Positions 1 through 6,600 of a stretch of DNA of 11,425 nt are shown here, piece after piece. The stretch covers positions 1 to 11,425 of the forward strand of contig CANQHM010000038.1 of assembly GCA_947623845.1 (NCBI GenBank). The letters are read 5' to 3'. A program made the position numbers and the translations under genes. Under the pieces are notes generated by a model. The model did no database searches and was not told the DNA's origin. It saw only the letters and a list, made by a program, of their open reading frames with translations. The DNA is from an uncultured Bacilli bacterium. Lineage in GTDB: Bacteria > Bacillota_I > Bacilli_A > RF39 > UBA660. Each line of letters starts with the position of its first letter. The stretch's first letter is position 1.

Positions 1-49
1 TAGGATCAAAAGTTGACGTTTTACATTCATCAAAATCATTTAATATCAT
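1..49 (-). CDS. 5' end of an unidentified gene downstream of rpsI (partial)
   Basis: Sixteen codons are visible before the window edge; the protein begins MILNDFDECKTSTFDP. I chose the ATG at 49 because the purine-rich GGTGGAG stretch at 59-65 lies 9 bases upstream. Another in-frame ATG at 58 directly abuts that stretch and is too close to use it. The opening recalls, weakly, the start of some nucleoside phosphorylase-like proteins (a FDxxxxxxxxP pattern), but 16 residues cannot support an assignment. It follows the rpsI terminator and a possible extended -10 promoter, so it is probably a separate transcription unit. Confidence 0.45.
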   Translation of the reverse strand, partial: MILNDFDECKTSTFDP

Positions 50-68
50 ATATCTCATCTCCACCCTT

Positions 69-77
69 ATTATAGCA
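69..77 (-). promoter_or_regulatory. Possible extended -10 promoter for the gene downstream of rpsI
   Basis: On the minus strand the sequence reads TGCTATAAT, a perfect -10 hexamer with the TG-N extension. No good -35 is seen at 16-18 bases. It lies directly behind the U-tract of the rpsI terminator. A start about 7 bases downstream would leave a very short leader of roughly 13 bases before the ATG at 49, so the exact start is uncertain. Confidence 0.4.
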
Positions 78-102
78 AAAAAGCCCAACAATTTGGACTT
101 TT
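77..102 (-). terminator. Rho-independent terminator after rpsI
   Basis: On the minus strand AAAAGUCCAA pairs with UUGGGCUUUU around an AUUG loop, a 10-bp stem with one U-G pair. It runs into a tract of six U. It starts 16 bases after the rpsI stop codon and ends the rplM-rpsI transcript. Confidence 0.9.
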
Positions 103-117
103 AAAACATTGAATATA

Positions 118-531
118 TTAACGTTTACTAAATTGTGGTGCTCTACGAGCTTTTTTAAGACCATATTTCTTACGTTCTTTAACTCTTGGATCTCTTGTAA
201 CAAAACCTTCAACTTTTAAAATCTTACGATAAGAACCTTCTCCAGTCTTATTACCATCAAAAGCCATTAACGCTCTAGCAATACCTAATCTAATAGCACC
301 AGTTTGACCAGAGAATCCGCCACCTTTAACCGTAACATCGATATCGAATTTATCTTCATTACCAGTTGCTACTAAAGGTTGTTTTAAATCCATTACCAAA
401 GTTTGATAAGGCATATATTCATTAACATCAACACCATTAACAGTAATTTTACCACTACCTAATGTCATTCTTACTTGGGCAGAACTTCTTTTTCTTCTAC
501 CACTAGCACTCCATACTTGTTTTGTAGCCAT
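118..531 (-). CDS. rpsI: 30S ribosomal protein S9
   Basis: Small-subunit ribosomal protein whose basic C-terminal tail reaches towards the P-site tRNA of the 30S subunit. The 137-residue product has the family hallmarks: [14 protein letters not shown] near the N-terminus, the [19 protein letters not shown] core at about residues 70-89, and the highly conserved tail with [20 protein letters not shown] as the final residues. Its length is close to the usual 130 residues. The ATG at 531 has a strong AAGGAGG ribosome-binding site just upstream, in the 13-base gap after rplM. The gene is cotranscribed with rplM from the promoter at 1056-1084, the standard pairing in bacteria, and is followed by a strong terminator. 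Confidence 0.98.
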   Translation of the reverse strand: MATKQVWSASGRRKRSSAQVRMTLGSGKITVNGVDVNEYMPYQTLVMDLKQPLVATGNEDKFDIDVTVKGGGFSGQTGAIRLGIARALMAFDGNKTGEGSYRKILKVEGFVTRDPRVKERKKYGLKKARRAPQFSKR

Positions 532-544
532 TTCCTATACCTCC

Positions 545-976
545 TTATTTAACTTCCATAACTTCTGGTTTTTGAGCTGCATGATTATGATTTTCATCTG
601 CATAAACGAATAACTTCTTACCCATTTGGTTTCCTAACTTATTATGAGGAAGCATTCCTTTAATAGCTCTTTCTACCATTTCACAAGGATATTCATTAAT
701 CATGGTCTTAGCATTTCTTTCTCTAAGTCCTCCTGGATATCCACTGTGATTATAATACATCTTATCTTCTAACTTATTACCAGTTAGTTTTACTTTAGAT
801 GCATTAATTACGATTACATAATCTCCACAATCAACATGAGGAGTATATGTAACTTTGTGTTTTCCTCTTAACACAGTTGCTACTTTTGTAGCTAAACGTC
901 CTAGTGTTTGATCTGTTGCATCAACAACATACCATTTACGTTCAATGTTTTCTTTTTTTTGCATAAATGTTTTCAT
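545..976 (-). CDS. rplM: 50S ribosomal protein L13
   Basis: Large-subunit ribosomal protein L13, an early 23S rRNA-binding assembly protein. Conserved segments are visible: [19 protein letters not shown] near the N-terminus, [19 protein letters not shown], the [13 protein letters not shown] loop and the [15 protein letters not shown] helix. I place the start at the ATG at 976 (MKTFMQKK...), giving 143 residues. This matches the usual MKTF start of the family, and an AAGGG ribosome-binding site sits 6 bases upstream. A longer reading from 991 (MKGNY...) would encode that ribosome-binding site itself and has only weak purines before it. The gene has its own promoter and a hairpin leader, and rpsI follows after 13 bases. 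Confidence 0.97.
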   Translation of the reverse strand: MKTFMQKKENIERKWYVVDATDQTLGRLATKVATVLRGKHKVTYTPHVDCGDYVIVINASKVKLTGNKLEDKMYYNHSGYPGGLRERNAKTMINEYPCEMVERAIKGMLPHNKLGNQMGKKLFVYADENHNHAAQKPEVMEVK

Positions 977-1002
977 ATAATTCCCTTTCATTTTTCTTAC
1001 TC

Positions 1003-1025
1003 ACTTAACCTTCCCACAGTTAAGC
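1003..1025 (-). promoter_or_regulatory. Hairpin in the rplM leader, possible L13-leader element
   Basis: In the minus-strand transcript GCUUAAC pairs with GUUAAGU (7 bp including one G-U pair) around a 9-base purine-rich loop, UGUGGGAAG. It lies in the roughly 73-base leader between the predicted rplM transcription start and the rplM ATG. Firmicutes often carry a short autoregulatory L13 leader structure at this place, where ribosomal protein binding lowers expression. The position fits, but I matched the hairpin by eye and not to the family covariance model. Confidence 0.5.
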
Positions 1026-1055
1026 CCCTAGAAAAAATAAAATGTACCATTTAAA

Positions 1056-1084
1056 ATTATATGAGAAAACCACGTAAAAGTCAA
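1056..1084 (-). promoter_or_regulatory. Sigma-A type promoter of rplM-rpsI
   Basis: The minus strand reads TTGACT (1079-1084), a 17-base spacer, then TATAAT (1056-1061). That is a perfect -10 and five of six -35 bases at ideal spacing. Transcription would start near 1049. It lies just behind the terminator of the secretion operon, so the ribosomal protein genes are insulated from it. Confidence 0.88.
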
Positions 1085-1095
1085 CAAAAACTTAC

Positions 1096-1129
1096 AAAAA
1101 AAAGAGTTAGTATATCATTCTATCTCTTT
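1096..1129 (-). terminator. Terminator of the WXG100 operon, overlapping the last gene
   Basis: On the minus strand AAAGAG-A-UAG pairs with CUA-A-CUCUUU (9 bp with one A-A mismatch) around a 9-base loop, followed by a run of eight U shared with the stem foot. The stop codon of the last small gene (1107-1109) lies inside the stem. It separates the secretion island from the rplM promoter immediately downstream. Confidence 0.72.
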
Positions 1130-1415
1130 CTTTAATTTTCATACTATTAAATCTTCCATTTTGCATAGTTAAATCATCTTCTAATCTTTGAAAAGATCTA
1201 TTAACCGATTCTAGTCTTGTATCAATACTTCTAATCTCTCTTGCACAATCACTAATCTTTGAAGATAACCCTCTTAAATAACTACCTTGGGAAAAATTAG
1301 AAGGTATATCAAAATTACAATTACTACTAGCATTATTTAAATTACTTAAACAAGAACTAGCACTATCTCTTACCATATTATATATTCCTGTCACTGGATA
1401 AACTAACTTACTCAT
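1107..1415 (-). CDS. SACOL2603/YwqI-like small helical protein of the T7SS operon
   Basis: I read this as 102 residues from the ATG at 1415 (MSKLVYPV...), one base after the stop of the preceding WXG100 gene. A GAGG site lies 9 bases upstream, within the end of that gene. A longer reading from 1430 adds MRRVK but has no ribosome-binding site. The protein looks mostly helical: an N-terminal helix, a linker with FDIPSNFSQGSYLRGL at about 35-50, then a long helix (about 51-86). This layout resembles the small SACOL2603/DUF5344 (YwqI) partners found beside LXG effectors, which help load them onto the secretion machine. The family call is by eye. It has three cysteines (22, 33, 57), unusual for this class, and a basic C-terminus. 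It is the last gene of the operon and its stop lies in the terminator stem. Confidence 0.6.
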   Translation of the reverse strand: MSKLVYPVTGIYNMVRDSASSCLSNLNNASSNCNFDIPSNFSQGSYLRGLSSKISDCAREIRSIDTRLESVNRSFQRLEDDLTMQNGRFNSMKIKERDRMIY

Positions 1416-1416
1416 C

Positions 1417-1716
1417 TTAACCCGCCTCATTATTCATATTGTCTGTAATCGTTGCTTGAATATACATTCCGTTATCTCTTATCATATTACCAATTTCTTT
1501 TATCTTTGTTACAAAATCCATATATTTTTGTTTATCTTCGCATATTCTTCGAAAATAAAATTCTGCTTTATCTCCAACCCATTCTCTAGTTGTATAAGGA
1601 ACATTACTTAAACGATTATATAACGAAAAAAGTTCTGTTTCTAAATCTCCTGCTAAAGAAACAATCTCCGCTCCAATGGTACCAAGTTCATTTGTATTTG
1701 CATAAGATATTGCCAT
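1417..1716 (-). CDS. WXG100-family protein with WVG motif
   Basis: A 99-residue helical-hairpin protein of the ESAT-6/WXG100 type, expected to form dimers and to be exported by, or to prime, the EssC motor. The hairpin turn carries W46-V47-G48 (TREWVGDKAEFYFRRI), at the usual middle position, with a first helix at about 8-37 and a second at about 49-83. Its aromatic and basic second helix differs from the WQG paralogue upstream in the operon, so it may pair with a different partner, perhaps the helical protein encoded on either side. I see no YxxxD/E export signal. The start at 1716 has GAGG 7 bases upstream. One base separates its stop from the next start. Confidence 0.8.
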   Translation of the reverse strand: MAISYANTNELGTIGAEIVSLAGDLETELFSLYNRLSNVPYTTREWVGDKAEFYFRRICEDKQKYMDFVTKIKEIGNMIRDNGMYIQATITDNMNNEAG

Positions 1717-1732
1717 ATTATTACCTCATTTC

Positions 1733-2125
1733 TTACCAATATCGGTTTCTTTCCCGTTCTTCCCGTTCGCGTCTTTCTCTTTCTTCTCTCTCACGTCTTT
1801 CACGTTCTTCTCTTTCTCTTCGTTCGCGCTCTTCTCTTTCTAATCTTGCAATTGTATTATTTAAATCTGTTATTGAATTATCAATTGCTGGAAGAACTGT
1901 ACCTTTTAAATATTTATACATTTCTGTTATTTTATCTTTTACTTTATTTGTTCTTGTTACTATTGGAGTAGAGGCATCATTAACAGTATAATTATTTTTA
2001 ATAGTATAACTTAAACTTTCAGCATTATTACTTGCACTACTTAAATAGTTAATTACTGTATTAACTCTTACTTTTAAAGTATTATATCTATTAATATCAT
2101 TTCTACATTCTGCTATTGATGCCAT
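1733..2125 (-). CDS. DUF5082/YwqH-like protein with a Glu/Arg single-helix tail
   Basis: A 130-residue protein in two parts. Residues 1-94 are a helical region (MASIAECRNDINRYNTLKVR..., then a second helical stretch from about 60) that resembles DUF5082/YwqH small T7SS partners, usually coded next to YwqI-like proteins as here. That assignment is by eye and moderate. Residues 96-127 are four near-perfect copies of the octapeptide EREERERR, ending in NRYW. In this pattern every residue faces one of opposite charge four positions on, which is the signature of a stable single alpha-helix rather than a coiled coil. No signal peptide or membrane segment is seen. A strong AAGGAGG precedes the ATG. 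Arg codons in the tail are varied (CGC, CGA, CGT, CGG, AGA), unlike the rest of this AT-rich gene. Confidence 0.7.
   Translation of the reverse strand: MASIAECRNDINRYNTLKVRVNTVINYLSSASNNAESLSYTIKNNYTVNDASTPIVTRTNKVKDKITEMYKYLKGTVLPAIDNSITDLNNTIARLEREERERREREERERREREERERREREERERNRYW
1745..1840 (-). repeat. Four 24-bp tandem units encoding the EREERERR octads
   Basis: The 96 bases encode four copies of the octad EREERERR; the last copy has Asn for the final Arg. The repeat is clean at protein level but degenerate at DNA level because Arg and Glu codons alternate among synonyms. The coding strand is nearly all purine over about 100 bases. Confidence 0.9.
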
Positions 2126-2145
2126 ATTTCCTCCTTATTATATTA

Positions 2146-2616
2146 TTAGTCTAATCTAATTTCTTCTGCTTTACTACGAATGTCATCAGATGCTGTTTGA
2201 ACATCAGAAGCAATACTTTGTCCTGAAGCCATAAAGTTTTGGTAAGCTTCCTCTGCTTCATCAATTTCTTGTCTCATAGTAGAAACATAAGCTTGTAATA
2301 GTTGTTTAATAGCTGCAATAAAATCATAAGCCGCAGTTTGTACTTCACCTTTTAATGCTGATGTAATATCTCCTGTTTGATCAAAGCTATCAATTACGCC
2401 TTGAACTTCATTACAATAATTTTCTAAAGCTGTTTTTAATTCGCCCATTCCAGATTCACTCATACCAGTAAATCCACCAGACCAAATGTTAGTTAATCCT
2501 GTTGTAACTCCACCAACAATATTTTCCATTTGGGTACTAGCTGTATTTAAAACGCTAGATAGTGTATCTTGAACACCATGAACTATATTTCCTACTGTAC
2601 TTCTAATATTTGGCAT
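2146..2616 (-). CDS. Helical T7SS-associated protein with an LXG-like segment (LKG)
   Basis: A 156-residue protein. Residues 1-58 are rich in Gly, Ser, Thr and Val with a WSG at 45-47. From about 60 a helical-hairpin domain follows: helix 60-78, a turn with TSALKGEVQTAAYDFIAA at 85-102, and a long helix to about 128. A further helix runs to the end. The L88-K89-G90 turn followed by a helix resembles the LXG/WXG100-superfamily hairpin, but there is no C-terminal toxin domain: the protein ends where an LXG effector would continue. It could be a structural or targeting partner, or a secreted substrate itself. Its start overlaps the stop of the WQG protein gene by one base (TAATG), with GAGAGGG upstream, so translation is probably coupled. 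Confidence 0.6.
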   Translation of the reverse strand: MPNIRSTVGNIVHGVQDTLSSVLNTASTQMENIVGGVTTGLTNIWSGGFTGMSESGMGELKTALENYCNEVQGVIDSFDQTGDITSALKGEVQTAAYDFIAAIKQLLQAYVSTMRQEIDEAEEAYQNFMASGQSIASDVQTASDDIRSKAEEIRLD

Positions 2617-2933
2617 TATTCAGCCCTCTCTTTCACTAATTCAGCATCAGCTGCTGCCATTTCATTAACAATTTGATACATTTCTGATTTTAAAACTTCA
2701 TAAGTATCATTTAATGCTTTTGAAATAGTTTCCTTATCTTTTTCCATGTTGTTTTTAAATGTTTCAGCAGATTGTCCTTGCCATCCTGCATCAACAGCAT
2801 CTCTTAATGCTGCCATACTGCTATTCATTTTATTAATAGTATCTTGAATACATTTAGTATTAAGATTACTAAGTGCGGTTTCAACGTTATTAGCATCAAA
2901 ACCTATTGTAGCTCCTTCAATATTTAAAGCCAT
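2616..2933 (-). CDS. WXG100-family protein (EsxA/YukE-like) with WQG motif
   Basis: A 105-residue protein and the most canonical WXG100 member of the window. The first helix spans about 14-48, then the turn AGWQGQSAETFKNNM with W51-Q52-G53, then the second helix to about 95. Family members are secreted as dimers by the EssC-type ATPase in T7SSb and bind its C-terminal ATPase domain. The C-terminal tail is acidic and alanine-rich. The two tyrosines there (TYEVLK, MYQIVN) do not make an exact YxxxD/E signal, so the export signal may be carried by a partner. The ATG has a GGAGG ribosome-binding site in the 15-base gap after the upstream gene, and the stop overlaps the next start. Confidence 0.9.
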   Translation of the reverse strand: MALNIEGATIGFDANNVETALSNLNTKCIQDTINKMNSSMAALRDAVDAGWQGQSAETFKNNMEKDKETISKALNDTYEVLKSEMYQIVNEMAAADAELVKERAE

Positions 2934-2948
2934 CTTTCTTTTCCTCCT

Positions 2949-3287
2949 CTATTTTTCTATAGACTTCTTCTTGTTTATTGCTTCATCAGTATATTCTTGG
3001 AATAGTGTTACTAAAGACTTATCATTTTCATGCATTTTCTTGATTAATGCAATTAAATCATCAGAATAACTAATTATATTGTCTTTTATTACCGGATAAT
3101 ATTCTGCTAAATTTTGATAATTATTAATAATTTTACCAACAGGTTCACCATCATATTGACCACGAACTCTATCGACACATTCCGTAATTCTATCAAAGAT
3201 TTCACTGATTTTATCGGCATAATCAATTATCTCTAAACTAAGATTACTAAGTTCATCTTCGTTTATTCCTACTAAAACGTCTTTCAC
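2949..3287 (-). CDS. WXG100-like helical-hairpin protein with YDG turn, GTG start
   Basis: First gene of the small-protein operon, 112 residues. It has a long acidic first helix (about 9-42), a turn with RGQYDGEPVGKI where Y45-D46-G47 takes the place of WXG, and a second helical region to the end. No tryptophan is present. I infer a divergent WXG100-superfamily member; a heterodimer with the WQG protein coded next is possible. The start is GTG at 3287: an in-frame TAG lies three codons upstream (3296-3298) and no ATG is nearby, so an ATG start is excluded. AGGA sits 10 bases upstream, a rather long spacing, so initiation may be modest. A sigma-A promoter and a roughly 60-base leader precede it. 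Confidence 0.65.
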   Translation of the reverse strand: MKDVLVGINEDELSNLSLEIIDYADKISEIFDRITECVDRVRGQYDGEPVGKIINNYQNLAEYYPVIKDNIISYSDDLIALIKKMHENDKSLVTLFQEYTDEAINKKKSIEK

Positions 3288-3352
3288 TAAACTCTATTCC
3301 TTTCCTATCCTAAATGAAGCACACAAACTCCCTTTAGTCTATTTATACTTAA

Positions 3353-3382
3353 ATTATAACCTTACCACTTTTAATTTGTCAA
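3353..3382 (-). promoter_or_regulatory. Sigma-A type promoter of the six-gene WXG100 operon
   Basis: The minus strand has a consensus -35 TTGACA (3377-3382), an 18-base spacer and a consensus -10 TATAAT (3353-3358). Transcription would begin near 3346, giving a leader of about 59 bases. This would let the small secreted proteins be made at a higher level than the EssC motor unit upstream, which ends in a terminator just before it. Confidence 0.85.
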
Positions 3383-3405
3383 TTATGTTGACTATCCCTT
3401 TACAC

Positions 3406-3433
3406 AAATAAAAACCGATTTTCATCGGTCTTT
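3406..3433 (-). terminator. Rho-independent terminator after yukD
   Basis: On the minus strand ACCGAU pairs with AUCGGU around a GAAA tetraloop. Flanking G-U and A-U pairs extend the stem to about 10 bp. It continues into UUUUUAUUU. It begins one base after the YukD stop codon and separates the motor unit from the WXG100 operon. Confidence 0.9.
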
Positions 3434-3434
3434 A

Positions 3435-3686
3435 TTAAAACAATACTAATTCCGTACCATTTCTAATATCCGTTTGCCTTATCGTATTGATTCTTTCGTA
3501 AATAACTCCGGTTCTTCTATTACAAAGACAAGCATTCTTCTTTAAAGGATATACCTTAGATAAGTTATTGACAATCTTACATAAAAACTCTGCTATCTCC
3601 CCAATATACTTATTAACAGGGATATAAAGTTCATAAGTCTCTTCAATTTCCGGAACATATAACTTAATTAATACCTTATAATCCAT
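3435..3686 (-). CDS. YukD/EsaB-like ubiquitin-fold T7SS protein
   Basis: An 83-residue protein, near the usual 80 of the YukD/EsaB family. These are cytoplasmic ubiquitin-like proteins without the C-terminal diglycine, needed for T7SSb activity. The visible pattern fits a beta-grasp: strand KVLIKLYVPEIEETYELYIP (4-23), helix YIGEIAEFLCKIVNNL (27-42), a short strand with a family-like CNRRTGVIYE (55-64), and the closing TDIRNGTELVLF, which resembles the usual final turn and strand. Its ATG shares one base with the essC stop (TAATG), so it is translated by coupling with EssC. It is the last gene of the motor unit and is followed by a terminator. Confidence 0.85.
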   Translation of the reverse strand: MDYKVLIKLYVPEIEETYELYIPVNKYIGEIAEFLCKIVNNLSKVYPLKKNACLCNRRTGVIYERINTIRQTDIRNGTELVLF

Positions 3687-6600
3687 TATTCATCACCATC
3701 CATCATTGTCTTAATAACTTTATAACTACTATTTTCGATATTAAATGCTAAGCCTTCATAATTATATTTCTTATCTTCATTACTTACTTCTTTAACACTA
3801 AACAAGCTTTGATTAGATAAGCCTTCTCCTAACCAAATACCTTTACCTGTATTAACTTTATCAAACCATTCTTCTAGTTTTAAAGATCTTAACTTATCAT
3901 AATCATCAATTAGAATATAAATAGATTTCTTACTATTTGGAATATTAGCAAATAAATTCTTAAATATCTCAATTCCACCTTTAGATAACTTTCTCTTATA
4001 TTGTCCTACTCCTATGATTAAGTTGATTCCATAATCTTGAGTTTCCGTCCTTGTAAGAACATCTTTTTCTAAGGCTCCAAATACTACATCTATATCATCA
4101 TTAAATAACTTAATATCTAGGATTGGTTTATTAAATATTCCTAACATATCTACAACTCTTACTTTAACATTCGGTACTTTAGAAAGTAAGGCTGCTAAAG
4201 CATATATGAATTCAATATTATCTTTAATACTCTTCCCCGTAATTAAATGCATCTTTTCTTCTTCTAGATTATACTTCGCAATATCTTTTTCATAGAAGTT
4301 ATAACCTATTGGTAAATCTGCTAATGTTGTAATATATTTAAGTAAATCATCACTTGTAACATTATCTGGTACTTTCGCTAATTGTTTAACTTTTGTTTTA
4401 TAGAAATTTACACAAACATCGGCATAATTTTTAATAACTTCTAATTCTTGTTCTTCTGGCGCGATTAAAGCGGTTTGGAATTCACAATAAGAATCACTAT
4501 CTGTCGCATCCGTCTTACAAATACCTCTACCTACTACTTTTCTTGGAATTAAACCTCTCCGGCAATTCGTAATACTTCGATATTGTGAATCGTCATTAAG
4601 TTGCATTACAATCGTATGATTAAAGTATTGTAATTGTCTTTGTCTCATCGCATTTGGTGAACTTACACTAGTTATAAAGATAATTCCATATTTTGGAGCA
4701 TCTCTAAATAAATTAGTTAATAAATCACTTAGTTTTGGTATTGATTCACTAAAGACATCAAATCCATTAATGACCATTACTATTAACGGTAACTTATCTT
4801 TACTTACTCGATTATAGTATTCAAAAGACCCATTATAATCTGATAGTAATTCTTTTCGCTTATCTAGTTCTTCAATAACTAAATCTAGTACTCCTCCCAC
4901 TTTTTCCATATCATCTTGGAATACTACTTCTCCAACTTGTGGGAATTTTGCAAATTTCTTTAATGTTTCCGCACCAAAGTCAATTATATAATACGCAAGT
5001 TCACTTGGGGTATGTTCCGTAATACCTGACCATATTATCGTTGATATTAATGTCTCCGCTCCACTTTGCGCTGATCCAATAATCGCAATATTACCTTCTT
5101 CTAGATTAACTTCTAATAATCCTTGTTTTTGTTCTCTTGGTTCATCATAAACTCCAATCGCCGTATTATATTTATAACTCGTAGCTTTGGGTTTATTATA
5201 TTGTTTTACTATGTCACTAAGAATAATTGTATCCGGAATATTTTCAAGCCATAATAATTTATTCTTTAAAGTAACTTCCTTAGCAATATTTGAGATATAC
5301 GAAACAATATTTAAAAGTTCTTCTCCTTGGCTTTCTCTTTTTTCTTCTTCTTGTTCTTCAAAAGAATCAATCGTTCTTCCGATATTATCTATGTATTGAA
5401 TCGATTCATCAATCTTCTTTTTAACTCTATCTGATGGATAGTATTTTGCTCCAGCCCATGCTGCTTGACCTAAGTTGTAATAATCATCATTTCCTACTTG
5501 TAAGTAGAAAGATCCAGTTTGTTTTAAGAATGCAGCATCCGGTTTTTTTAATACTTCATTAGAGTCGCTTTTATCTTGTACTTTTAAACAAACTTTAAAC
5601 TTCGAGTTTGACCAGATTTGATCATTTACGACTCCACTAGGTTTTTGGGTTGCTAATATTAAGTGAATACCTAAACTACGACCAATCCGCGATGTTGAAA
5701 TTAATTGTTCCATAAATTCTGGTTGTTGTTGCTTTAATTCCGCAAATTCATCACAAATAATTAATAAATGACTTAATGGTTCATCAACCATTCCTTTACG
5801 ATAGTATTGTTGATACTTATAAATATTCATTGAACCTTCTTTTAGTTTTTCTCTTGCTTCATTAAATATTGTTTGTCTTCTTTTAAGTTCACTTTCGATC
5901 GCCGCAATCGATCTAAATATTTCGGATTTATCCAAGTTGGTAATCGTTCCTGCTAAATGTGGTAGTTTAATTCCTAGCTCTTGGTTTTCAAAACTCATCG
6001 CTAAACCTCCACCTTTGTAGTCGATTAATACAAATTGGACTTCTTCGGGACTAAAGTTAACTGCTAAGGATAAGATATATGATACAATCCATTCTGATTT
6101 ACCACTACCAGTAGTACCTGCTACTAAACCATGTGGTCCAAAAGCTTTTTCATGAATATCCATTTTAAATATTTCACCACTTTGGTCTACGCCAATAGGT
6201 ACTGATAAACTTAAAACTGGGTTATTATCACTCCATCTTGCTAAACTATTTAATTGTTCTACTCTTCCTAAATTGTATAACTCTAAGAAAGATAAAGATG
6301 CTGGTAAATCATATTTAGCTTTTTCTACCATTACTGGAATATTCGCAAGTTTTTGCGCATACTTATAAACATCTATTGCTCCATCTACATTATAATCGGC
6401 TTTAAATACTTTTTGATTATTATTTATTTGACTAGTCATAATTGCTGATTCTTTATCACTTAAACATATAAAGTCACCCGTCTCACTAGGTAGCGTTGAT
6501 AAACTCTCACTTGTAACAATTAATGAAAATCCCATATTTCTTTTATAATGTAATATTTTATTAATAAGTGATACATTTCTTAAAGAAGTCATATCATCGA

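Noticed and set aside
1590..1991. Plus-strand open frame rich in Ser, Arg and Leu.
   Set aside because: It is the antisense reading of the Glu/Arg repeat and its gene; the SRSSRSRLS pattern is the mirror of the codon repeat, and there is no promoter or ribosome-binding site.
3388..3416. Plus-strand TTGACT as a possible divergent promoter.
   Set aside because: No -10-like sequence is found at 16-18 bases, and no plus-strand gene follows.
5187..5399. Plus-strand open frame of 70 codons inside essC.
   Set aside because: Antisense shadow of the EssC coding frame with no independent support.
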